A stretch of 24,702 nucleotides of DNA from an uncultured Christensenellaceae bacterium. GTDB lineage: Bacteria > Bacillota > Clostridia > Christensenellales > Borkfalkiaceae. Every line of letters starts with the position of its first letter. Positions within the stretch are counted from its first letter, which is position 1. The position numbers and the translations under genes are program-made. The notes under the pieces were generated by a model. It saw only the letters and a program-made list of their open reading frames with translations. It did not search any database and had not been told where the DNA came from. Below are positions 14,738 through 20,907 of the stretch, in pieces. The stretch is from contig CAJUOY010000014.1 of the NCBI GenBank assembly GCA_910588645.1, positions 22,864-47,565 of the forward strand, given 5' to 3'.

Positions 14738-14959
14738 ATGAAAGTATTTGATCTTAAAATGGGTGAAACGGGCGTTATTACGAGAATAGACTTGGCGGGC
14801 GGTGTCAGGGAGAGACTGTCGTCGTTGGGAATACGCGTGGGTGAAAGGGTGGAAGTTATAAGCTTTTCTCTCCTTAAAAGTAGCGTTCTCATATCCTGTT
14901 CGGCGGTCAGGGTGGGGCTCAGAAAATCTATTGCCAAAAAAATAGAGGTCGGCGTATGA
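14738..14959 (+). CDS. feoA: FeoA-like protein of ferrous iron uptake
   Basis: Small cytosolic SH3-like protein that works with FeoB in Fe(II) uptake. The 73-residue product shows the family pattern: a short strand, MGETGVITRIDLAGGVRERLSSLGI, the turn VGERVEVIS, and a C-terminal segment ending in VRVGLRKSIAKKIEV. It overlaps feoB by the ATGA sequence at 14956, so the two are translationally coupled. No Shine-Dalgarno sequence is visible before ATG 14738, and no convincing promoter or Fur-like box is found in the 65 bases after the ileS terminator; an AT-rich CATAAAT at 14724-14730 lies so close to the ATG that a leaderless or near-leaderless transcript is possible. Confidence 0.88.
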   Translation: MKVFDLKMGETGVITRIDLAGGVRERLSSLGIRVGERVEVISFSLLKSSVLISCSAVRVGLRKSIAKKIEVGV

Positions 14960-16653
14960 TCTTTGCTAAGCTGTCAGGCCGCAATAAAACGGCCGCGGCC
15001 GCGCAGTCCGCCGTGGACAAGGTGGTGCTTGCGGGTAATCCCAACGCGGGCAAAACCACTCTTTTCAACGCGCTTACTAAAAGCAATCTGCGCACGGGCA
15101 ATTTTCACGGCGTTACGACGTCGCCGTCGAGCAAGCTTTCCGACGGAGTCCTGTACGTGGACGTTCCGGGGGCGTACGCCTTTAAAACTTATTCTATGGA
15201 GGAGAAATCTGCCGTTGAAGAGATTAAGTCCTGTTCGCTTGTAGTAAACGTCGTTGACGCGCTCACGCTTGAAAACAGCCTCAATCTCACGCGGCAGATA
15301 ATCGCAACCGGCGCGAGAACGGTTGTATATATTACCAAGTCCGCATCTTTGAAGCGCAGGGGCGGTAAAGTTGACGTAAAGAAGCTTTCGGCATATCTCG
15401 GGGTGCCCGTTCTCGACTGTTCGCCCAAGGCATTGAAAAAGATGATAGCAAGCGGTAATTTTCCCGAGGTGGGCGGAGAAAAGTGTTCGTTAATCGAGGC
15501 GTACGACGGCGGTAATTTGCGGGTTTCGCGGGCAGACAGGCTGTTTTACAATCGCTATTTTGCATTGGGTTGTTTTATAGTTTCTATAATCGCTATGTTT
15601 TTTCTCGCTTTTCATCCCCTTATGCCGGGAGCTTATTTAAAGGGATTGACCGAGCAATTTATAGATTTTATAGGTAAATCGGTGACCGATCTTATGCAGA
15701 ACGAGGCCGTTATTTCGCTGTTTGCCGAGGGAATAATAGGCGGCGCGGGCGGAGTTATAGCCTTTGTGCCGCAGATAGCAATATTGTATCTTTTTTTATC
15801 GCTGCTCGACGAGAGCGGTATAACTTCCGCCCTCGCGTTCGCAACGGACGGACTGTTTGAAAAGGCCAATCTGTCCGGGCGGGCGGCGTTTTCGCTGGTT
15901 TCGGGTTTCGGCTGTACAGCGGCCGCAATTCTTACAACCCGCGGTTATTCAACGCCCGGCGCGCAGAGGCGTACGGTTGCTATTTTGCCCTTCGTTCCCT
16001 GCGGGGCTAAACTGCCCGTATTTTTGACTTTGCTTTCGCCGCTGTTCGAAAATCCTTTCCCCGCGGTGACCTGTTTATATTTTGCAGGCATAGCGATTTC
16101 TCTTGTTATATCCTGTGCGGTTAAAGGCGGAGGCGAGGGCTTACTGTCCGAAGTTGCTCCAATAACGTTGCCGTCATTTAAAACCGTGCTCATAAAGTTG
16201 TGTTTTTATCTCAAAGGGTTTATAATAAAGGTGACGGGCATAGTCACGCTTTTCTGTATTTTCAGCTGGACGCTTGCGCATTATTCGTTTACTTTTCAAT
16301 ACGTGCCCGCGGACGAGAGTATGCTTGCCGCTGTCAGTCGCATTTTGTCTCCGCTGTTTTATCCTATGGGGATTACCGACTGGCGCGTGGCTTACGCTGC
16401 GCTGTGCGGTTTTGTCGCAAAGGAAAACGTTGCGGCGGCTATTACTATGCTTATGCCGTCTGGAATTGAGCTTGGGCTTGCCCCGACTATTGCGTTTTGC
16501 ACCTTTATGCTGTTTTGTCCCGCCTGTATTTCTGCTTTTTCCGCATCCTGTAAGGAAGTGGGAGTAAAATATACGCTTAAATGCACGGCATTGCAGTTGG
16601 TTTTGGCCTTTTTAGGGGGCTATGCCGTTCATTTGATGTTGATTTGGTTATGA
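14956..16653 (+). CDS. feoB: Short, divergent FeoB-like ferrous iron transporter
   Basis: Membrane Fe(II) transporter with an N-terminal GTPase-like domain. The 565-residue protein is shorter than typical FeoB (650-770). G1 is GNPNAGKT (27-34), the switch I threonine lies in GVTT (52-55), and G3 is DVPG (69-72). The G4 motif N-x-x-D that selects guanine is not present: the aligned residues are T127-K-S-A130. Only about 45 residues separate the G domain from the first membrane helix, so the helical GDI region is largely missing. The membrane part keeps the gate motifs GFGCTAAAI and PFVPCGAKLPVF and the C-terminal FCPACISAF. Overlaps feoA upstream and the pseudouridine synthase gene downstream by ATGA. 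FeoB family membership is firm; whether it hydrolyses GTP is open. Confidence 0.88.
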   Translation: MIFAKLSGRNKTAAAAQSAVDKVVLAGNPNAGKTTLFNALTKSNLRTGNFHGVTTSPSSKLSDGVLYVDVPGAYAFKTYSMEEKSAVEEIKSCSLVVNVVDALTLENSLNLTRQIIATGARTVVYITKSASLKRRGGKVDVKKLSAYLGVPVLDCSPKALKKMIASGNFPEVGGEKCSLIEAYDGGNLRVSRADRLFYNRYFALGCFIVSIIAMFFLAFHPLMPGAYLKGLTEQFIDFIGKSVTDLMQNEAVISLFAEGIIGGAGGVIAFVPQIAILYLFLSLLDESGITSALAFATDGLFEKANLSGRAAFSLVSGFGCTAAAILTTRGYSTPGAQRRTVAILPFVPCGAKLPVFLTLLSPLFENPFPAVTCLYFAGIAISLVISCAVKGGGEGLLSEVAPITLPSFKTVLIKLCFYLKGFIIKVTGIVTLFCIFSWTLAHYSFTFQYVPADESMLAAVSRILSPLFYPMGITDWRVAYAALCGFVAKENVAAAITMLMPSGIELGLAPTIAFCTFMLFCPACISAFSASCKEVGVKYTLKCTALQLVLAFLGGYAVHLMLIWL

Positions 16654-17465
16654 AAGTTTTTACCGTCGGAACCGACGACAACTTAAAAGATTTTACCGAC
16701 GCCGTCTATCCGCAGGGATCGATGTGCCTTAGTATACTCTTGCGCGGCAAGGATATTAAGGTTAACGGCGTCAGGGTAAATTCGAACGTGCGGTTGCACG
16801 CGGGCGACGAAGTAGTATATTATACCAAGCCGTCGCAGGAAGCTTTAAAGTCTCACGATGTCGTGTTCGAGGATGAAAATATGCTCATATGCGACAAGGA
16901 GTCGGGAGTTTCGTCAGAGGGACTGTCATCCGAGTTGTGCGAAAGTGGCGAGTATTATCCCTGTCACAGATTGGACAGGAATACCCGCGGACTCATCGTT
17001 TTTGCCAAGACGCGAGCCTCGGAGAGCGAGATAACGCGGGCCTTTAAGGACCGCAGGGTGGAAAAAATATATTCTGCGCTATGTAAAAATGCGTTTACCG
17101 CAAAAGAGGGAACTCTCTTAGCTTATCTGACTAAAAACGAAAGGGAATCGTCGGTACGTATTTCTGACAAACCTACCGGCAGCGCCGTAAAAATAATTAC
17201 AAGATACGAGGTCTTGCGGGCGGCTGGAGACGTTGCGGAAGTCAAGGTAATACTTCATACGGGCAAAACGCACCAAATCCGCGCCCATATGGCCTTTATC
17301 GGCTGTCCCGTGCTCGGAGACGAGAAATACGGAGACGTGGCTCTGAATAGAAAATACGGGCTTAAAAGGCAGCAACTTATTGCAAAAACTCTCGTATTCG
17401 ATTTTGACGGCAAACTTAGTTATCTAAACGGCAGAAAATTCGAAAGCAAATATGATTTCAAATAA
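16650..17465 (+). CDS. RluA-family RNA pseudouridine synthase
   Basis: Isomerises uridine to pseudouridine in rRNA or tRNA; the target cannot be named. The 271-residue protein has an S4-like RNA-binding N-terminus (KDIKVNGVRVNSNVRLHAGDEV, about residues 33-54, as two pieces) and the catalytic core HRLDRNTRG with catalytic D109. KIYSALC, HTGKTHQIRAHMAFIGCPVLGDEKYG complete the family pattern. The start is ATG 16650, which overlaps the feoB stop (ATGA); an in-frame ATG at 16581 lies inside feoB and lacks homology. The gene therefore belongs to the feoAB transcript, an unexpected partner for iron uptake. A perfect terminator follows. Confidence 0.93.
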   Translation: MKVFTVGTDDNLKDFTDAVYPQGSMCLSILLRGKDIKVNGVRVNSNVRLHAGDEVVYYTKPSQEALKSHDVVFEDENMLICDKESGVSSEGLSSELCESGEYYPCHRLDRNTRGLIVFAKTRASESEITRAFKDRRVEKIYSALCKNAFTAKEGTLLAYLTKNERESSVRISDKPTGSAVKIITRYEVLRAAGDVAEVKVILHTGKTHQIRAHMAFIGCPVLGDEKYGDVALNRKYGLKRQQLIAKTLVFDFDGKLSYLNGRKFESKYDFK

Positions 17466-17466
17466 A

Positions 17467-17504
17467 TTAAAAACCGCGCCGATTGCAATCGGCGCGGTTT
17501 TTAA
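17467..17504. terminator. Bidirectional terminator between convergent genes
   Basis: A perfect 38-bp palindrome: 18-bp arms (17467-17484 and 17487-17504) around GC. Each strand ends in a T run, so it can stop transcription from the pseudouridine synthase (plus) and the citrate synthase (minus), whose stop codons flank it. Confidence 0.95.
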
Positions 17505-17510
17505 TATGCA

Positions 17511-18887
17511 TTATTTTCGTTTGTCTATTGGTACGTATTCGCGGTTTTCCTGCACGCAGGCGTATGACGGCCGTATGATTTTTCCTCCGCACGTCAGCTC
17601 TTCCATACGGTGCGCGCTCCAGCCCGCTATCCTTGCGATAGCGAATAGAGGGGTGTACAGCGCCGTGGGAAGGTTTAGCATTGAATAGACGAAGCCGGAA
17701 TAGAAATCCACGTTGGGGTTAAGCGGTTTATGCAAGTCCTTCTTTTCGCGCATTATTTTCGACGCGGCTTCCGCCACGTTGTTGTAAAGCTCGAATTCGT
17801 CCGTCCGTCCCTTTGCCTCCGCAAGCTTTCCCGCGTAAATTTTAAGTATTTCGGCGCGGGGATCGGATACCGTGTACACCGCGTGTCCTATTCCGTAGAC
17901 TAGACCTGTCTTGTCGAAAGCCTTTTTGTCAATTATCTTTTTCACATAGTCATAGACTGCCGAGCGGGAACTCGTCCTGACATTGTCCTTTATGTTTTCC
18001 AGCATCTGCATTACTTTGACGTTGGCGCCGCCGTGCTTGGGACCTTTTAAAGAGCCCAAAGAAGCCGCCGTGGAGGAATACGTGTCCGTGCCCGTTGACG
18101 TCGCAAGATGAGTGGTAAAAGTGGATGCGTTACCTCCGCCGTGATCGGCGTGCAAGGTAAGCGCCACGTCTAAAACCTTGGCTTCAAGGTCTGTGAAAGC
18201 GCTGTCCTTTCGCAAAACGTGTAAAACGTTCTGCGCCGTGGAGTATTCGGGCAACGGTTTATGTATAATGAGCGATTCTCCGTCCGTGCTGGCGTATCTG
18301 TAAGCGCGGTAAGAATAAGCCGCGATCATAGGCAACTGCGCTATTAGCGAAATACACTGCCTTAAAACGTTTGGGAGGGAAACGTTGTCGGGATCGGGAT
18401 CGTAACTGTATAAATTTAAAACGCACCTCGCAAGCATATTCATTGTATCTTTCGAGGGCTGTTTCATTATCACGTCCCTGACAAAGTTTTTGGGAAGAAC
18501 TCTGAAATCGGATAAAATGTCATTGAATTCGATAAGTTCGTTTTTAGTGGGGAGCTTTCCGAAGAGCAGAAGATAAACGGTCTCCTCGAAGCCGAATCTG
18601 TTTTCGCCTATGGTATTTCTTACAAGATCTTTTACGTCGTAACCCCTGTAAATTAGTTCGCCCTTGACTGGAATGCGCTTTCCGTCTTCGGTTTTCCAGC
18701 TTATTACGTCGGAAATTTCCGTCAAACCGCAGAGTACGCCCTTGCCGTTACTGTCCCTCAGGCCGCGCTTGACGTCGTATTTTTCGTACATTTCCGCGGA
18801 AATATTGTTGTTGCGCGCGGAAAGATCAGCAAGCGAAGAAATTTTATGTGAGTGTTTGATTATAAGATCCGCTTCTTTAAAGTTCAA
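17511..18887 (-). CDS. gltA: Citrate synthase
   Basis: Condenses acetyl-CoA and oxaloacetate to citrate (a 2-methylcitrate synthase activity cannot be excluded). The 458-residue product carries the catalytic residues in family context: His in HADHGGGNAST near residue 246, His in GIGHAVY near 332, and Asp in NVDFYSG near 392, with RGYDVKDL near the N-terminus. The start is TTG 18887: AGGAGA lies 6 to 7 bases upstream and the next in-frame ATG is about 32 codons inside. In an anaerobe this enzyme usually feeds glutamate synthesis through a partial TCA pathway (inference); aconitase and isocitrate dehydrogenase genes are not in the window. It has a strong promoter divergent from the sigma operon. 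Confidence 0.95.
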   Translation of the reverse strand: MNFKEADLIIKHSHKISSLADLSARNNNISAEMYEKYDVKRGLRDSNGKGVLCGLTEISDVISWKTEDGKRIPVKGELIYRGYDVKDLVRNTIGENRFGFEETVYLLLFGKLPTKNELIEFNDILSDFRVLPKNFVRDVIMKQPSKDTMNMLARCVLNLYSYDPDPDNVSLPNVLRQCISLIAQLPMIAAYSYRAYRYASTDGESLIIHKPLPEYSTAQNVLHVLRKDSAFTDLEAKVLDVALTLHADHGGGNASTFTTHLATSTGTDTYSSTAASLGSLKGPKHGGANVKVMQMLENIKDNVRTSSRSAVYDYVKKIIDKKAFDKTGLVYGIGHAVYTVSDPRAEILKIYAGKLAEAKGRTDEFELYNNVAEAASKIMREKKDLHKPLNPNVDFYSGFVYSMLNLPTALYTPLFAIARIAGWSAHRMEELTCGGKIIRPSYACVQENREYVPIDKRK

Positions 18888-18921
18888 ACCGTTCTCCTGT
18901 CTTTTTTGTTGGAATTAATTT

Positions 18922-18950
18922 ATTTTACCACAAAACGACGTGTTTGTCAA
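18922..18950 (-). promoter_or_regulatory. Promoter of the citrate synthase gene
   Basis: On the minus strand: TTGACA (18950-18945), 17-bp spacer, TAAAAT (18927-18922), with TGG before the -10 (extended -10). It is close to consensus and 35 bases upstream of the TTG start codon. Confidence 0.9.
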
Positions 18951-18975
18951 TGACGGCTCTGTGAAATCCCCGTGA

Positions 18976-19044
18976 TTGACTTTCCGTGAAAATAGTTGTA
19001 AAATTTAATAGATGTGTTTTCTATAGCTTCGTTAGGGTTATAAT
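18976..19044 (+). promoter_or_regulatory. Promoter region of the sigma-factor operon
   Basis: A sigma-A-type match, TTGACT (18976-18981), 17-bp spacer, TAAAAT (18999-19004), is the best candidate. A second possible -10, TATAAT (19039-19044), lies nearer the gene without a good -35 at 17 bases. The same place reads GTTTTC (19016-19021), 13 bases, GGGTTA (19035-19040), which partly resembles SigB-type promoters (GTTTAA / GGGTAT). Autoregulation by the encoded sigma factor is thus possible but unproven. Confidence 0.6.
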
Positions 19045-19084
19045 TAAAGTAAGACATACACAAATTTATAAAAAGGACAGATCT

Positions 19085-19393
19085 ATGCAACAGGTTAAAC
19101 TTTTATCCGCGGACGAAAAATTGATTTTTTCCCTTTCGGGAGAAATAGACAGCGCCACGAGCGAGGACTTTTACGCTCATGTTACGGCCGCCTATGAGCA
19201 CGACAAAAAGGACGTGTATTTTGACTGCGCCGCATTGACGTTTATAGACAGTACTACGCTTGGAACGTTTGTAAAGCTTTTGAAAAAGTTGAAGACTGAC
19301 GGACACGCTATGGTTTTGGACAAGGTTCGTCCCAACGTAAAAAAGCTGTTTGAAATCTGTGCGTTGGACACCATAATGGAGATACGCCAATGA
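19085..19393 (+). CDS. STAS-domain anti-anti-sigma factor (RsbV/SpoIIAA-like)
   Basis: Binds an anti-sigma factor in its unphosphorylated form and so frees the sigma factor. The 102-residue protein is one STAS domain. The phosphorylation site is in FIDSTTLG, with S56 in the position of SpoIIAA Ser58; the usual SSG after the Asp is STT here. ATG 19085 has AAAGGA 7 bases upstream; the frame is open further upstream to 18986, but that extension contains the promoter region. The stop overlaps the start of the next gene (ATGA). First gene of a four-gene sigma-factor operon. Confidence 0.93.
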   Translation: MQQVKLLSADEKLIFSLSGEIDSATSEDFYAHVTAAYEHDKKDVYFDCAALTFIDSTTLGTFVKLLKKLKTDGHAMVLDKVRPNVKKLFEICALDTIMEIRQ

Positions 19394-19737
19394 AAGAGTT
19401 TACCGTAAAATTTTATCTTGACGACAGTGAATATATGACCGCGTTGAGATTGTCTTGCGGCGCAGTTTGCAGTCTGCGCGGGATGGACGTGGACGAGACG
19501 GAAGACTTCAAAGTCTGCGTTACAGAGAGCGCCATAATGCTTAAAAACTGCGGTTTTGAAAAAGTTACGGCGGTGTTTTATGCCGAGGGCGACACGGTAT
19601 GCTCGGTGGAAGGTGAAGGCGGTTCGGCGCGCGAGGGCGAAAACGAGTTATCGCTTGCGCTCATCTCCGCGCTTGTAGGCGAATGCGACATCGATCGTAA
19701 CGGCGAAGTTATACGAAAAGTGACGTTGAAGGTATGA
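19390..19737 (+). CDS. RsbW/SpoIIAB-like protein with degenerate ATP site
   Basis: Sits in the position of the anti-sigma kinase (rsbW, spoIIAB) between the STAS gene and the sigma gene. The 115 residues follow the SpoIIAB pattern DELTEIKTVVSEAV... as DETEDFKVCVTESA, then two strands and a final strand. E46 of the N-box is present, but the Asn that binds Mg-ATP (four residues later) is M50 and the His four further on is C54. The DxGxG box reads EGEGG and the glycine-rich lid is absent (ENELSLALISAL). ATP binding is therefore unlikely. It may bind the sigma or STAS protein without kinase activity. Overlaps both neighbours by 4 bases. Relationship to the family is inferred from position and pattern, not from strong identity. 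Confidence 0.72.
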   Translation: MKEFTVKFYLDDSEYMTALRLSCGAVCSLRGMDVDETEDFKVCVTESAIMLKNCGFEKVTAVFYAEGDTVCSVEGEGGSAREGENELSLALISALVGECDIDRNGEVIRKVTLKV

Positions 19738-20465
19738 TGGATCAGGATAAAGCCGACGAGCTTTTCAGGCAGTACCGTAAGACGGGCAGTCCCGAAATAA
19801 GAAATAAGTTGGTCGAAAATTACTATTATATAGCCGAAATTCTCGCTAAAAAGTTTGCCGGGCGAGGCGTCGAGTACGACGATTTATTACAAGTCGCCTC
19901 CGAGGCGTTGATTGCCGGCGTCGAAAAATTCGATCCCGATATGGGTAACAGGTTTACCACTTACATAACTCCTACGATGACGGGTATGATAAAGAATTAT
20001 TTCCGCGATTATTCGCGTTCGGTCAGACTACCACGCCGCGTCTATACTGCCGCGGCCAAGGTAAGGGAAATTGCGAACGAGTTTTTTAAGGAAAAAGGAA
20101 CTATGCCCACGGTCGGTCAGCTTGCGGAGAGAACAGGGTTTTCCGAAGAACTTGTAATAGAGGCGCTTGAATGCCGTCCGCCCGTCAGTCTCGACGCGAG
20201 AGTGCAGGGCGACGACGGGGATACGGACGCCGCTTTGCACGAGGTGCTCGCCTCCGATACCGATATGTTCGAGGAGTTCGAGGACAGGGAGTCGCTCCGT
20301 GCGGAAATAGAAAAGCTCGATCCTACGGAAAAGAAGGTCGTGACGCTTAGATTTATCGAGGGGAAGTCGCAGACAGAGGTGGGTAAGATTATGGGCGTGA
20401 GCCAGATGTTTGTATCGCGTGCGGAGAGGAAGATCGTCGAAAAGTTGAAGGAAGCGCTGCTCTGA
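19734..20465 (+). CDS. SigB/SigF/SigG-type RNA polymerase sigma factor
   Basis: Group 3 sigma-70 factor that directs RNA polymerase to its own set of promoters. The 243-residue protein has region 2 with YDDLLQVASEALIAGVEKFDP (about 48-68, two pieces) and FTTYITPTMTGMIKNYFRDY, a VRLPRR segment opening region 3, and a region 4 HTH with LDPTEKKVVTLRFIEGKSQ, EVGKIMGVSQMFVSRAERK at the C-terminus. An acidic stretch (GDDGDTDAALHEVLASDTDMFEEFEDRE, in pieces) lies between regions 3 and 4. Two adjacent in-frame ATGs (19734 and 19737) are possible; AAGG just upstream fits the second better. Whether it serves stress, sporulation or another programme cannot be told; no sporulation gene lies nearby. Confidence 0.94.
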   Translation: MMDQDKADELFRQYRKTGSPEIRNKLVENYYYIAEILAKKFAGRGVEYDDLLQVASEALIAGVEKFDPDMGNRFTTYITPTMTGMIKNYFRDYSRSVRLPRRVYTAAAKVREIANEFFKEKGTMPTVGQLAERTGFSEELVIEALECRPPVSLDARVQGDDGDTDAALHEVLASDTDMFEEFEDRESLRAEIEKLDPTEKKVVTLRFIEGKSQTEVGKIMGVSQMFVSRAERKIVEKLKEALL

Positions 20466-20845
20466 TGGTAAATTTCAAGGTTAACGATTTAAAGAAAATG
20501 AACGAGAGTTTGCGGGAGTTTGCCGAATATCTTCGCTCGCAAAGCGTTGCGGAGGAGGACATATTCGCAAGCAGACTGGTCTCTTGCGAGCTGATTTCCA
20601 ACGTGATCATTCACAGCGGCAAAACGGCGGAATTTTGCGGCGAACTGAGCGGCGGAGGCATAACGGTAACAGTTACCGCAGGCGATTTCAAGGACGTGGA
20701 ATTGAACCCGTCGTTACCTTCCGTATTTGCAGAAAGCGGCAGGGGAATGTATATCGTAAATTGCATTTGCGGCGGGGATATGGTGCGTTTAAGCAATGGA
20801 TTGAAGGTATTTATAAAGAGTTGTAAAAAAGAAGAGCGCAATTAA
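20465..20845 (+). CDS. HATPase_c_2 anti-sigma-like regulatory protein
   Basis: A second RsbW-like protein, encoded after the sigma gene in the place where B. subtilis has rsbX. The 126 residues contain an N-box E42-LIS-N46-VII-H50, the canonical ExxxNxxxH spacing, and a lid ESGRGMYIV with G92 and G94. The DxGxG box is not clearly recognisable: the aligned segment is VTVTAGDFKDV. It is thus a better candidate for the working anti-sigma kinase than the protein encoded two genes earlier. The start overlaps the sigma stop by one base (TGATG), which indicates translational coupling. The last codons form the left arm of the terminator hairpin. Confidence 0.82.
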   Translation: MVNFKVNDLKKMNESLREFAEYLRSQSVAEEDIFASRLVSCELISNVIIHSGKTAEFCGELSGGGITVTVTAGDFKDVELNPSLPSVFAESGRGMYIVNCICGGDMVRLSNGLKVFIKSCKKEERN

Positions 20846-20858
20846 TTTGCGCTCTTTT
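20832..20858. terminator. Terminator at the end of the sigma operon
   Basis: 10-bp stem (20832-20841 with 20847-20856), 5-nt loop, TTTT on the plus strand; on the minus strand the hairpin is followed by CTTCTTTTTTAC. It overlaps the last codons of the preceding gene. Confidence 0.85.
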
Positions 20859-20872
20859 GATTTGAAAATTAT

Positions 20873-20905
20873 ACCGCCCGCGCAAAGCATTGCGCGGGCG
20901 GTTTT
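20873..20905. terminator. Second terminator between convergent genes
   Basis: 13-bp GC-rich perfect stem (20873-20885 with 20890-20902), AGCA loop, then TTTTC on the plus strand. Together with the hairpin at 20832-20858 it separates the sigma operon from the membrane protein gene on the minus strand. Confidence 0.85.
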
Positions 20906-20907
20906 CG

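Noticed and set aside
18986..19084. N-terminal extension of the STAS protein
   Set aside because: It runs over the promoter region and 5' leader; AAAGGA precedes ATG 19085.
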